This document shows, piece after piece, positions 12,231 through 23,650 of a DNA stretch of 64,000 nucleotides (positions are counted from its first letter, which is position 1; each line of letters starts with the position of its first letter). A model generated the notes under the pieces. That model worked only from the letters and a program-made list of their open reading frames with translations, did not search any database and had not been told where the DNA came from. Both the position numbers and the translations under genes were made by a program. Source of the stretch: Allium sativum (Eukaryota; Streptophyta; Magnoliopsida; Asparagales; Amaryllidaceae); contig CM060915.1 of assembly GCA_030737875.1 (NCBI GenBank), positions 902,340,177 to 902,404,176 on the forward strand, written 5' to 3'.

Positions 12231-12589
12231 TTAATCTAGCCCCGACCAAATACAAGCCATTAAGGACAAGGAGGAACCTAAAACCAACAGGGAAGTCATG
12301 AGCCTAAACGGGAAGGTAGCGGCGCTTAGCAGGTTCATTTCTATTATGTTAGCCGAAGGCTAAAGTACGCGGAAACCCGATACCCCGTCATAGAGAAACT
12401 AGCGTATTGCTTAATCCTTACCACACGAAAGCTCAGAGGTTAATTCCAGGCGCATCCTTTTAAATTTTTAACCAGTTTCTCGCTCAAACAAGTGTTCAAC
12501 AAACCGGAGACCTCTGGTAGGCTAATTAAATGAGGGTATCGAGCTTAGCCAATACAAAATTGAGTTCCATCCTCGAGCAGCAATCAAAG

Positions 12590-13065
12590 GGCAAGCTCTT
12601 GCAGATTTCGTGAACGAGGCACGAACTTCATTTTGGAACAGTCGATTAAAGAAAATGACTCAAAGACCAAATGGCAACTCTTTGTAGATTGAGCTTCCAA
12701 CGAGCAGGGAGCAGGGGAAGGTTACATTATAATTACCCCCGACGGACACCGCTTGCACTACACCATGAAGTTAGGTTCCCGGCAACCAACAATGTGGCTG
12801 AATATGAATTCATGATAGCTGGTCTGAATCTGGCATTGCAAAGATACCGAGAATAGAAATCTTCAACGACTCACAATTAACGGTAAACCAAATAAAACAT
12901 AAATATCAAACAAATGATAAGCGGCTCATCTTATACATGAAGAAGGTAATAAAGATCCTTTCCCTATTTGAGGACTTCTCAGTTCATTAAATACCCCATG
13001 AGGAGAATAACCAGGCAGATTCGCTAGCCAAATTAGCCAGCTCCCGAGGATCCCTCGAAACCCGC
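12590..13065 (+). pseudogene. RNase H of element A
   Basis: RNase H removes the RNA strand of the RNA/DNA hybrid. Recognisable pieces in changing frames are NNVAEYEFMIAGLNLAL (12789-12839, with the catalytic Glu region), FNDSQLTVNQIK (near 12865-12900) and PHEENNQADSLAKLASS (near 12995-13045). Several frameshifts and stops are present. Confidence 0.75.
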
Positions 13066-13369
13066 AGTGGGATATCAAGAGGTGCCCAGCATCGAACAGG
13101 AAGAATCAGAAATGGGAAGAATTATTGGCTTCGACCAGATACGAAGCCTTAAGATGTGGAGACGGAGAAGACCAAGAAGGAAACTCTGAGAGGGAGTCTC
13201 CCATAACAGAAACACGCCACCAATTGGAAACTACTTGGATGACTCCCATAGAGGAGTACCTCCTAAGGGGGACGTTACCTCTTAGTAAACAAGATACAAG
13301 AAAGTTAAAACAACAGGCTCCCACATTCGTGATCATGGACGACGTACTTTATAAAATTCACTTCCTTAT

Positions 13370-14500
13370 CTAAGGTATGTAGGTTTCGAAGATGGACTCA
13401 ACCTATTAAAAGAGGCTCACGAAGGATGGTGCGGGGACCATTCCAATGGGGTTAAACTGGCCCAAAGGGTCATGCGACAGGGTTATTATTTATCGTGGAT
13501 GGTTATTCAAGCCGTTGAATACGTCAAGAGATGCGATAAATGTCAGAAGTACTCTAAGGTGCCACGACTTCCTCCTAACGATCTAACCACTATATGTGCC
13601 CCTAGCCTTTCGATATGTGGGGAATAGATTTAATCGGGCCCTTACCACTCGCCAAGGGATGAGCTAGATATGCCGTGGTAGCTATCGACAACTTCACCAA
13701 GTGAGTGGAGGCATAGCCCCTTCCGGTTATCACATCCAAAAAGGTATTAAGATTTGTAATAAAGAATATTGTAACCTTCTTCGAAATACAACATAAGATC
13801 ATATCGGATAGCGGAACACAATTCGAGAGCGAAGAGCTCACCTGGTTTTGTGAGAAAAATGGAATCATCGAAAGTTTCTCCTCAGTAGCCCACCCGAAAG
13901 CTAACGGAGCTGTGGAAGCTGCAAATAAGACCATTAAGACAATCCTTAAGAAACGCCTAAATCATGCTAAAGGAAATTCGGCAGAGGAGTTGCCTCTAGT
14001 GCTATGGGCATACAGAACTTCTACCAAAATAACTACATGACACACCCCCTTTCCCTAACATATGGATGTGAAGCTATGCTTCCGATTGAGATTGAAATTC
14101 CATCACATAGAAGGGTAGCATACGCATTTAACCCCAAGCAGAATTTCAGAAAAGAGTAACTAGACTTGATATAGGGACTAAGGGATGAGGCTGCAATTAG
14201 ACCCACATAATACCAAAGAAGGATCATAAAATATTACAATTCCAAGATCAAACCTAGAACCTTCACCAAGGGTAAATTAGTACTGCGAAGAGCAATGGCT
14301 AACACCAAGAATCCGACTGGTGGTCCTCTTGGTCCAAATTGGGAAGGACCCCTAATTGTCCATCAAGAAGTCATACCCGACACATATCGGCTATGCAAAC
14401 CCAATTGCAATCTTGTTCCAAGGACATGGAACTTGGAACATTTGAGGACATATTTCTCAATCGTAAAGGAATAGAAGGCAAGATCTTTCACCAAGAAGTC
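13370..14500 (+). pseudogene. Integrase of element A
   Basis: The HHCC zinc-binding domain is at about 13415-13555 (EAHEGWCGDHSNG, then CDKCQKYS). The catalytic core follows in another frame: the first Asp in GIDLIGPLPLAKG (near 13620), the second in IISDSGTQFESEEL (near 13800), and the Glu in ANGAVEAANKTI (near 13900-13940). The C-terminal part near 14250-14470 includes GPNWEGPLIV. At least six stops lie in the core frame. No chromodomain follows, as expected for the Tat lineage. Confidence 0.85.
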
Positions 14501-14739
14501 ATCATACAACCAGGGGCATGGAAACCCTCCAAGTAGCTCGTGAGAATCCCAAAAGGGGTCGAGATGGAAAAAGGATTGAACCCCTCATCATCACCAAAAT
14601 TGGCCGGGGTGAGGCATTCCCCGGAGGTGGATGATTTTGTTATTCTTTCTCCTTGCCCAAACCAGAGGGGACAGGGTTAAAGCATCGAAAGCGTAAGCCA
14701 TTGTTTCACACCAGAAATGGTCGTGGAGGTGCATCTAAA

Positions 14740-14870
14740 AATTAGCATGCCCTGCCTCTGCTCATAGAAGAGTACGCTCTGCCTCTACTCGAACTAAGCA
14801 CACCTACCTCTGCTTGCAAAAGAGCACGTCCTACCTCTGCTTATGTTCCACATTACCCGCAGAAGGGAAC
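14740..14870 (+). repeat. Short degenerate tandem repeats, 3' region of A
   Basis: Units of about 30 bases around 'cctgcctctgct' and 'agaagagca', matching 1140-1250 of element C. Confidence 0.55.
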
Positions 14871-15124
14871 ACAAACCCCTATCATCACCTACGATGGTTA
14901 GGATAAGGCACCCCTTGGAGGGGGTGGCGTATAAACCTCTATCAGTGCCTACGATGGCCCGTATAGAGCATCAAAAAAGAAAACCTTAGTTTTGTGCCTA
15001 TGACTGCCACGTCTAAGTTTCTAAGCCCTTATCATCGCCTACGATGGTAAGGATAAGGCACCTCCTGGAGGGAGGTAGGGTAAGTCCTTGGGCCTTGCTT
15101 GTGGATAAGCTAGCCTAGCGCTCT

Positions 15125-15305
15125 GGACGCACATGCCTGGAGAGTGGCCAATAAAGCACGTACATCCTCTGCTTTGACAACAAAGGCCCAAAGGGAGGCT
15201 CAACAAACACATATATTCTCTGCTTTGACAACAAAAGCCCAAAGGGAGGCTCAAGAAGCATGTACAACCTCTGCTTCCCAAATCAAATCCGAAGGGGGTA
15301 CTCAC
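15125..15305 (+). repeat. Tandem repeat, unit about 58-60 bases, 3' region of A
   Basis: Three imperfect copies built around 'cctctgctttgacaacaaa' and 'cccaaagggaggctcaa'. Related wording occurs in C near 1600-1740. Confidence 0.65.
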
Positions 15306-15344
15306 TTTATTAATACCGGAGGGAGTTCCAGTTCTCTATACTTA

Positions 15345-16010
15345 TAGACGAATCTGGGTGGATTTGGCTCTTCATTATTGCTAGAAGGGTTTTCGGTCCT
15401 TAAATTAAAAATACCTGAATCTGGGTGGATTCGACTCTTCATTATTGCTGGAAGGGTTTTCGGTCCTTAATCTAAAAATACTCGAATCTCGATGGATTCG
15501 GCTCTCCATTATTGCCGAAAGGGTTTCCAGTCCTTAATCCAAAAATACTTGAATCTGGGTGGACTCGGCTCTTCATTATTGCCGGAAGGGTTTCCGTTTT
15601 TTAATCTAAAAATACCCGAATCCGGGTGGATTCGGCTCTTCATTAATGCTGGAAGGGTTTCCGGTCCTTAATCTAAAAATACCCGAATCCGGGTGGATTC
15701 GACTCTTCATTAATGCCGGAAGGGTTTTCGGTCCTTAATCTAAAAATACACAAATCTGAGTGGATTTGGCTCTTCACTAATGCTAAAAGGGTTTCCGGTC
15801 CTTAATCCAAAAACACGTGGATTCGGCTCTTCATTATTGCTGGAAGGGTTTCCGATCCGTAATTTAAAAATACTCGAATCTAGGTAGATTCGGCTCTTCA
15901 TTAATGCCGAAAGGATTTTCGGTCTAAAATACCCAAATCTGGGTGGATTCGGCTCTTCTTTAATACCGGAAAGGTTCCTGATCTTCAACCTTTAATTCCT
16001 TGAATCTTGG
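15345..16010 (+). repeat. Minisatellite, unit about 62-65 bases, about ten copies, 3' region of A
   Basis: Each copy contains 'gaatctgggtggattcgg', 'ctcttcattattgc', 'ggaagggttt' and 'ccttaatctaaaaatac', with scattered changes and short deletions. It lies between integrase and the polypurine tract. Arrays in this position are known for Tat/Ogre elements. Confidence 0.85.
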
Positions 16011-16261
16011 TGAATTCGGCTCCTTAATCTTGATCCGTTCGACTCTAGATAGTACTCGACTCAACATCATTGTTGGAAAGTGTTCTCAATCTTCCATCAA
16101 GGCATGAATCTAAGTCACTTCATTCCTCCACAAGGCGTCGAAAGCCAATTTCTTTGGTAGGGCCTATGGCGTAACTTAACATTTGAAAGTAATTGACAAA
16201 CAAATAGGAGAAAGCCCGAAAAAACAAGCTTGACTTGGAAAGTCGAAGAAACCCCTTCACT

Positions 16262-16277
16262 GTGGGGAGGGGGCAAT
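16262..16277 (+). other. Polypurine tract of element A
   Basis: GTGGGGAGGGGGCAAT directly precedes the TG of the 3' LTR. Confidence 0.8.
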
Positions 16278-17674
16278 TGTTACTACCAAAACAACCTTAG
16301 CACAAAACGACAGTGAAGGGATGTCATATGAACATAAGGAAGTGATGAAGAATTCAAGAGCAACTCAGGTCGACACCCCTTCAAAGAGAAGGGACCAAAA
16401 CCTATAGAGTGTTAGCAAAGGTTCATCCGACATGGTCTACCCGCTAGGAATTAACCGATGTAGCGCCAGCGCATTAGAGGAAGAAAAGTACGGGTCAGAG
16501 CGTAAAGATGGTCTATAACCGACCCATAAAAGAACGGCCCCACAGATGACGAAAGGGGTTACCATCATAAGCAACATGGGTATCACTAGAAGCTACCTTC
16601 CAGGGAGTCAAACCGAAAGGTTAAACCGAGACTCAAGCAAGGATCCAGGCTACTCTTACTAATCCATCTATTACAGGAATCATTAACGGTTCTAGTTTGG
16701 CGAATATACACATACATTGCGAGGGCGAGCCCCTCCAAGTACCCACGATAAAGTCGAGAGCCTACATCCGAAAGCCTACGATAAAGGACTGACACTTGGA
16801 GGCATCCACTAAGAAACTCGAAACGCCTGGGCAACCTGTCTCGGCAACAAACTCCCTTCCATCTAGGGAAGGCTCCAATTCATATGGAACCCTCGCTCCA
16901 AGAACTGTAACCAGCACCGTGAGGATGACCGATAGCCAGATGCCCAAGACCAAGAGCAATAGCGGCCGACAGAAATTGTTCAGGCCCAACAACCTACTGA
17001 TAGAAAGACCCTGGATTCTCTATAAATAGGACTCCAAACACCCCGTGAAGGGGGACGAACTTTTTATTTCTCAATTTAGTTCCTTTCTTCTCAAGAGGAT
17101 CAAATCATCAATTCTTGTAATATATCTGCAATCTATAAATGGAGAATTCCGGGCCTATACACCTTACGATTTGATAATCTTGTACTATCATAATGATGAA
17201 ACAAGGAGTTAACACTAACCTTTTTGATGAGGAGATCAACCAATGGCTCCGATAGTGGAGGAAGAGGATCACGTGGAAACATGAGGTCCCCTTCTCCTCG
17301 CCTTGAAGGGCCGCCATAGTTGATCCATATTCTCATGCCGAGCCTAACGCTTCCCAAGCATTGATGTAACGAAATCGTATATGAATTCCTAACCCGATCT
17401 CTATTGTGATTCAAATTCCTCTATTAGGAAGATATGACACGAGCGATTCATCCGAGTTAATGAAGGTTGCGATGCTTTCATCCGTGAACTTAAGGGAGGT
17501 GTTAGCCTGTTTTCTTCTTACAGGGATACACAATATCGTCGTCATGTCACAGAGGCTTACCCATTCCGAATCCAGGATTATTACCCTGAAACTCTGAGTC
17601 ATTACCACGGCAAATCTCGTGAACGCATACATAACATTATGTAATCCGGGTTTTGACGAAAAATGTCGTTAACA
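16278..17674 (+). repeat. 3' LTR of element A
   Basis: 1397 bases, from TGTTACTACCAAAAC to GTCGTTAACA, with a TATA box TATAAATA at 17021-17028. It is followed by the second CTCTT. Confidence 0.92.
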
Positions 17675-17885
17675 CTCTTTATACACTTATACATCTTATC
17701 ACTGCCTGTATTGATAATGATCCTAGAATGATGGGCTTCCTCAAGGTCTGTCTTCAACAAACTCCTAACTCAGGGAACACAAAGCCTTCCATCTCATCGC
17801 AATCACCCTCTATCATCCTTGAAATATCTACTGAGATGACTAGAAGTCTCCCCTCTGCTGAGCCTATCCCAGATATCTTCTAGTT
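17675..17885 (-). pseudogene. Integrase, N-terminal part, element B
   Basis: On the minus strand this encodes the linker from RNase H and the start of the integrase zinc domain, reaching DKMYKCIK exactly at the insertion site. The remainder resumes at 7526 in the same frame. Several stops lie upstream of that point. Confidence 0.8.
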
Positions 17886-18450
17886 GTGGGTCGTCTCACT
17901 GCGAAGTTCGTAACTGGTCCAATAAAGTAGGTCGCAACTCTAATGATGCCAATAAAGCAGGTGTAAACTCGGTGGAGGGTCTAAAATCAAAAGTCGAAAT
18001 AAACTCTAAGCTTTTCCTCTCCACAAACAAAGGACTCAAAGTCATACTCTTCTTACTCAATGCGTCTAACACCATTATCCTTTCCAGGGGTATAAGCAAT
18101 CTCAAAGTCATAGGATGCTAGGAACTCCATCCATCTTTGTTGCCTCTAATTGATATCCTTCTTTGAGAATATGTACTTGAGAGATTTATGATCGCTTTAC
18201 AACTTGAACTTCTCTTCTAGTAGATAATGGCACCAAGTCTTAAGCACGAATACTATGACAGCTAACTCTAAATCATGGATAGGGTATTTCTTCTCATGAA
18301 CTCTTAACTGTCTACCTCCATAACATATTACCCTTCCCTCTTGCATCAGAACCGCACCAAGCCATGTACCACTTGCATCAGTGTATACTGTGAACACTTT
18401 ATTCCCGTCAGGCAAGGTCAAGACTAGGGCTGTTGCCAGAGCCCTCTTCA
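17886..18450 (-). pseudogene. RNase H of element B
   Basis: 18421-18197 encodes the start of a Ty3-type RNase H: VYTDAS (first catalytic Asp), then RQLRVHEKKYPIHDLELAV (Glu and nearby residues) and CHYLL. The distal part at about 18111-17896 includes the tail that normally follows 'VADALS' (here VLDALSKKSMTLSPLF). A frame change and stops lie between 18197 and 18111. Confidence 0.85.
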
Positions 18451-18474
18451 GTCACTTGAAAGCATCCTCATAGT

Positions 18475-19290
18475 TTATACCCAAGAAAATGTCAGATTCT
18501 TCTTCATCAGTCTGGTGAGTGGGGCTGATATCTTTGCGAAGTCCTTAATGAACTTTCTATAATATCTTGATAAACCAAGAGAACTCCTCACCTCCGTTGC
18601 ATTCTTTGGGATCCGACAATCTTGAACTGTAACTTCCTTTGCGGGATCGACTGCTATTCCATCTTTAGAGACCACATGCCCTAGAAATCCCACTTCTTTT
18701 CTCCAAAAATGACATTTGGAGAATTTTGCCTTAAGCTGGTGTGCACGGAGAGTTTTCAAAGCCTCCCTCAAATGTAAGGCATGCTCTTCCTCGCTCTTCG
18801 AGAAAATCAAGATGTCTTCGACAAAGACCACAATGAACTTATTTGAAACTCTCGAAACACCCTACTTATTAGATCAACAAAATAGGCGAGTGCATTCGTC
18901 AACCCAAAAGTCACGACGAGCCACTCGAAGAAACCATCTAGAGTTCTAAAAGCGGTTTTGTCTATATTGTCCTCGGCTACCCTTAACTGATGAAACCCTA
19001 TGGCGAAGTCTAACTGAGAGAAAATAAATGCACCTACAAGTTGGTCCAACAGATCATCTATCCTCGGAAGAAGGTGCCTATTCTTCTTAGTGAGTTTATT
19101 CATCTTTCTATAATCCACTCATTAGCGAAGCGAACCGTCCACCTTAGTGGCGAATACTACTAGAGCAACCCATTCAGATATGCTTTGCCTAATAAACCCT
19201 TTCTCAAGTAGCTCCGCTACTTGCTTGCTGAGCTCCTTTTTTTCTCTTGGAGCCATATGGCGCACAGGCTATGCAACTGGCTTTGCATTG
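18475..19290 (-). pseudogene. Reverse transcriptase of element B
   Basis: Two overlapping frames cover the domain. 19118-18807 has MDYRKMNKLTKKNRH, LPRIDDLLDQL and FGLTNALAYFVDL. 18831-18475 has FVEDILIFSKSEEEHALHL, FLGHVVSKDGIAVDPAK and LGLSRYYRKFIKDFAKI. The catalytic box, normally F/Y-x-D-D, reads FVED (18814-18825): the first metal-binding Asp is Glu. Element I carries the same change. Frame changes near 18840 and stops near 19120-19260 also disable it. Confidence 0.85.
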
Positions 19291-19880
19291 TCCACCAAAT
19301 ATATACGGAAATCAATCGCACGCCTCAGAGGTAAGCCCCAAACCTCCTTAAAAACATCATGATACTCACAGACTACTGGTGCAGATCGTAGAACATCGAT
19401 AGATGCATCAAGCGACACTAGGAAACTAAGCATGACATACCCCTTAGGGTCATAAGAAATCTCGAGGGTCCTCCCATGGCAAGTTAAAAGTCTAATCACC
19501 CTCCTTTCATAATCTAGAATGGCACCATACATGGCTAGCCAATCCATCCGTAGAATCAAACCATAGCCCATGAAACCAAGCACATATGCGTCACACTCAA
19601 ACTCAATGCCCAACATAGATATTCTCAAACCCCAACAAATCATGGACAAATGAGTCATACGTCCAATGGGGTTTGAGACAACAATGGGATCCAAAACCAT
19701 ACTAGTATTAAGATGCAGATACTCAACTACAAAATAAGATATAAAAGAACGCGAAGCGCTAGAATAAAAAAGATTCCTAACATAATGATTGGAAAGAGAA
19801 ATCAAACCTTCAACAGAAACTTTCGTACCTCTATTTGGCACACCAGCCAAGAGAGCATGTACCTGCCCTCCAGAAGGTCC
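19291..19880 (-). pseudogene. Protease and RT-connecting region of element B
   Basis: A long open frame (19850-19269) covers the retroviral-type protease: the strand that should read LFDSGASHSF is LFYSSASRSF, so the catalytic Asp and Gly are lost. It continues through YVLGFMGYGLILRMDWL and the linker VREYxDVF-type sequence (VCEYHDVFKEVWGLP) into RT. The frame is long despite the dead active site. Confidence 0.85.
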
Positions 19881-20510
19881 TGCCCTTTGGCCCTGAACTT
19901 CCTTCTTTGGGTAATCCTTAATAAAGTTTTTGACTCATCACAATGAAAACAAACATTCCTTCTTTTTCTACTACCCTTGACCAAATGACCCAAGCTCCTA
20001 CAACAATAACACTTCTTTTATTTGAACTTTATTCGGCTTCCCTTCTTTCATCTATGTTCCCTTCTTGGGCCACCATTTTTTCTCATCCTTGGGTTGTGCT
20101 CCTCAGCCCTAACTCCCACATTCTCCTCTCTACCATCTTTGTGTAACATGTTAACAGTCTCTTGAAAGTTGCCTCCATTGAACGAAAATCATAACAAAGC
20201 TTGAAAGAAAATTAGTCGCAGGTGGAACTACTGCGGCTACAAATGGAGGTTGGGCACTTCCTTGGCCTTCGACATGAGCTGTAGTTTTGGCATGCCTATG
20301 GAACCATGCCGCAAAGGTGACACCCTTCGAGAAGAATCGGTTCCCTAGACATGCTGAAAAGAAAAAGGAAAAGGGACTCAAACAGAGAATCAAAAGATAT
20401 TTCATATGGCTTTGGGGAATATGTTTTTCAAAATAGACTTTTCTTTTGAAAATGCTTTATTTTAAAACCTTTTTGAAAATAATTTTCAAAATCTTTCATC
20501 CGATCTTGTA
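19881..20510 (-). pseudogene. Gag remnant of element B
   Basis: Only the tail of Gag can be read. A damaged CCHC region (CFHC near 19950, then a frame change) is followed upstream by fragments near 20150-20300. The roughly 250-300 codons of the Gag core expected between here and the primer site are missing, so B lost most of gag by deletion. Confidence 0.55.
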
Positions 20511-20511
20511 A

Positions 20512-20529
20512 GCTTCAGCTCTAATACCA
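20512..20529 (-). other. Primer binding site of element B
   Basis: TGGTATTAGAGCTGAAGC on the minus strand. It matches the initiator tRNA-Met type (TGGTATCAGAGC) with one change in the first 12 bases and lies two bases from the LTR. Confidence 0.75.
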
Positions 20530-20531
20530 AA

Positions 20532-23221
20532 TGTGACACCCCACGTCCGTTAATGTCACTCTTTATTAGAATGCACTAAGTTTCGTGAAGCATTATAGGT
20601 AAATAAAATAGAAACATCACAAGACAAATATAAAATAACAGCGGAATTAAATACTTTATTAAATATAAAAGCTTCGTGGTCCAAACCCAATTACATTATA
20701 TTTCTGATTTACTGAAAAATCATTGCATCAACATAAAACAACTGTCTTGTACCAAAATCATCATCAGAGTACAATAACACATAAAAAGAGCATAATCCCT
20801 AAAATATATCCATAAAACAGAAGATACGAAATCAAAGCAGTACATCTAAACAGTTCCAAGCAGAATGAAAGAAGAATCCTGATCAAGCTTGAGTATTCCC
20901 CCCCTAAGAACCTGGGGGGACGGAAGAGAGAGAATAGGAAACAACATGGGTCAGACATAAAGTCTGGCGAGTCCAGTTTCTTTTAGCATATAAATAAGTA
21001 AAAGCATCATGATAGGCATATAAACTAGTGAGTGATGTAATAGTGTCATAAGACAGGTATAAAAAAGTAAACATGATAAACACAATAGAATATATTGCAC
21101 TTCTCTAATACTTTTCTCTAAACCAATACTAGTATAACAAAACAACATGACCCCAATAAATACAAGATGGTAGACTTAGGAATACTTCTAGTGAGATCTT
21201 TTACCCTATACAATAAAAGGTAGCCCAAAAGAACTGATGGGTGTTACCCCCAACGACAATAATGGGCTCCTAAACAAGAAAGACTAGATGTACCCTAATT
21301 ACTACCCTCAATCGATCGACTCCCTAACTTGCATATACCCTGTGCTGGTCCCTTAGACAGACCTTTTACAACCAATTCAGTAAGCATCCCCTGACCTCGA
21401 CCTAGTTTGGGGTTCTCTGTTTGATACCAAGATAGGTTACTGACTGATACGGTTCCCCCACACCGAATGATACAAGCTTCCACCTAGGCTTGCATCGCCA
21501 CTACTAGGATTTCAACATGTTATGCCTACTAGTTTAACAAGGTTGCATAACCCCAACCGGTTAAGCTTGTCGGGTTTATATGTATAACCCGTCCCCACAC
21601 ATTTAATAAGATTAACTTAACCCTCCCACTAATTCAAGCAAGTTTACTTAACCCCTAGTTGAGTTGACAGGTTCATGTAACCCTCACAGATTCAAACAGG
21701 TTAAGCGTTACCATTCATTCATTTATGGTTATTAATGTGCTAGACCTGTTACATTAAGTCTACCACTTGTGGATGTTGGATATGACGATTAGGTCCGGGC
21801 AGACTTCTACTATAAGTCGGACTTAACCTCGTGTCTTAGAACCGTTATGTGTACATTTATGCACTTAGACCCCTCACGTTAGGTTTACCACTTGTGGACG
21901 TTGGATATGTTGGGCGGTTCCGGGCAGGCTTCTATCACAAGTGTAGTCTAACCTCGTGTATAAGAACGACTACAGTTTCTAATTACTATAAATCTAGGCA
22001 TGTTCATTACTAACTAAATTTTCATGTTTATTATGCCCCCAAATCCCCGTTCTACGATACAAGTTATGACCCAGATTAAGGTTTAGATTATGCCCACAAA
22101 CCCAAAGTTTTGGCTCAAGGTAAAATTATGCCCTAAATTCCCAATCAAGTTTTACAATATGAATTATGCCCCAATTTATCATTCCCAATCGTTCCCAATT
22201 TCATGTGCTCGCGTATTTCAGCGATAGGCCTAAGCTCACAGGTAGCCTGGCTATAAAAACAAAAAGGGAAAAAGGGAGAGGAGAGACCAAGAATATGCAT
22301 AGTAAATAAAACTGGCATATGATGATAGAGTTGGTCATACTAACAGAATAGGCATACAGTGACATGATTAGGCAAACTAACAGAATAGGCAAACTAACAG
22401 AATAGGCGTACGATGACATGATTAGGCAAACTAACAAGATAGAGATACAGCGACATGATTAGGAAAACTAGCAGAATAGGGATATCTTGAACAAGCATAT
22501 GAGATCTAAGCAGTAAATTAGGTATACAAGTAATGGCAGATCTGTTGTGATTCAGATTACTAATAGGCATAGGATTAGATCCAAACATATAAAAATGTCA
22601 AGATTACATTTTAGGTGTTTATATCTAAAAACAACATAAACTCACTATAACTGGATCTAAAGAACAGAGGATTGATTGTAGATGCTGTAGCACTGATCCT
22701 TGAATACGTATAACTTATTATTGAAGAAGAATAGGCTAGTTCAAACTGAGTTGGGGCAGCATCTCGTTATCTACATTGTTTTTGGTGAATAAAAACATTG
22801 AGATTGAGGTCCAATTTATATCTAAGTTCAACGAATCTCGCTTAGAACCGTGTCCAGGTGCTAAGCAGGAATCTTCCCAAATCTCTATGGGGTCGACCTC
22901 GGGGTCGACATAGGGGTCGACACCCACATTGTAGGGTGACGGGGTCGACCCCTAACGTGTCTATTTCTCCCCTTACCCCACGTCGTTTGATTTTGAATTC
23001 TAGATATTATTTATTTATATATAAATGGCTTATATGTATATAAACTTCAAACCTTAATATCTTCTTCATACGAATCCCGTTTTACGCAAACATGGGGTCT
23101 ATCTTAAGCAGAATTCTGAGATGAATGCAATGGTGAAGTATGTTTTACTTAGTTCCCAATATTTAATTAATAATTTCATAGTTTATCATTATAGTGTTCT
23201 TTAAAACTACATGGTATTATA
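20532..23221 (-). repeat. 5' LTR of element B
   Basis: 2690 bases. In plus orientation it opens TGTGACACCCCACGTCC and ends GGTATTATA (decayed from GGTGTTACA). It holds a reduced TCGAC cluster at 22890-22953 (four cores) and a weak TATA (22814-22820, minus). Confidence 0.88.
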
Positions 23222-23226
23222 ACCTA

Positions 23227-23650
23227 CTAACCACAGACTCATTTAATCTGCAAGGAGGTTTCTCCAAATAAGTGTAATTCTTAGACATTGAGACTTCAGG
23301 CTTAGTCATGAATCTAGAGGGATTAGACTCCAACATATTAATAGTACGACCAAAAGCGGACTCCTAAGTTCTACAACTTGCCGTCGCATTATTCTACTGA
23401 ACTTCCAGGCTAACAACCTTCTGATATAGCATAACCATTTCTTTATCAAAATCAATAGAGGGATTGGTTTTTATCTCTCTATTCACTTCGAGTATAGTCT
23501 TATCCTTGTCTTTCAATTTTCCCTCGAATATAACTAATTGCTCATTCAAATGCTTGATAGTTGATCTCTGAAGTAAAATCGTCCTTCCATGGGTTGAGTC
23601 GTGAGCACGTTTCAGAATGTCTCTCGGTTTCGTAATCATTAAAGGTTTGT
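23227..23650 (-). pseudogene. Coiled-coil coding relic, proximal part
   Basis: The minus strand 23639-23394 encodes 81 residues with heptad-like spacing (HLNEQLVIFEGKLKDKDKTILEVN and onward). Read on, it continues with stops towards 23227 and then resumes at 2881 beyond element B. No catalytic or binding motif is visible. It may be the coiled-coil tail of a plant transposon-encoded protein; the family is not established. Confidence 0.4.

Larger units (their letters stand above)
7532..17674 (+). mobile_element. Element A: full-length, decayed Tat-like Ty3/gypsy retrotransposon nested in B
   Basis: The order is 5' LTR, primer site, gag, protease, RT, RNase H, integrase, repeat-rich 3' region, polypurine tract and 3' LTR, all on the plus strand. 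The Gag type (LPxT/FQGxAAxW region), the knuckle of the form YC-x2-H-x4-H-x4-C and the absence of a chromodomain point to the non-chromovirus Tat lineage. Perfect 5-bp target duplications flank it. The LTRs differ at roughly one base in ten by eye, and stops occur throughout pol. It is a dead copy. Confidence 0.9.
2882..23221 (-). mobile_element. Element B: chromovirus (Tekay/Del-like) LTR retrotransposon, interrupted by element A
   Basis: On the minus strand the order is 5' LTR (20532-23221), primer site, gag remnant, protease, RT, RNase H, integrase, chromodomain, polypurine tract and 3' LTR (2882-5729). The integrase is split by element A (7532-17674). Without A the element is about 10.2 kb. 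The flanks are ACCTG (2877-2881) and ACCTA (23222-23226), a target duplication with one mismatch. The two LTRs differ at roughly one base in ten over the stretch compared by eye, so the insertion is old. The pol frames contain many stops. It is not autonomous today. Confidence 0.85.

Noticed and set aside
19269..19850. Long open frame of B as a possible domesticated protease
   Set aside because: The active-site Asp and Gly are lost and neighbouring pol domains are broken. One long frame in a decayed element is expected by chance.
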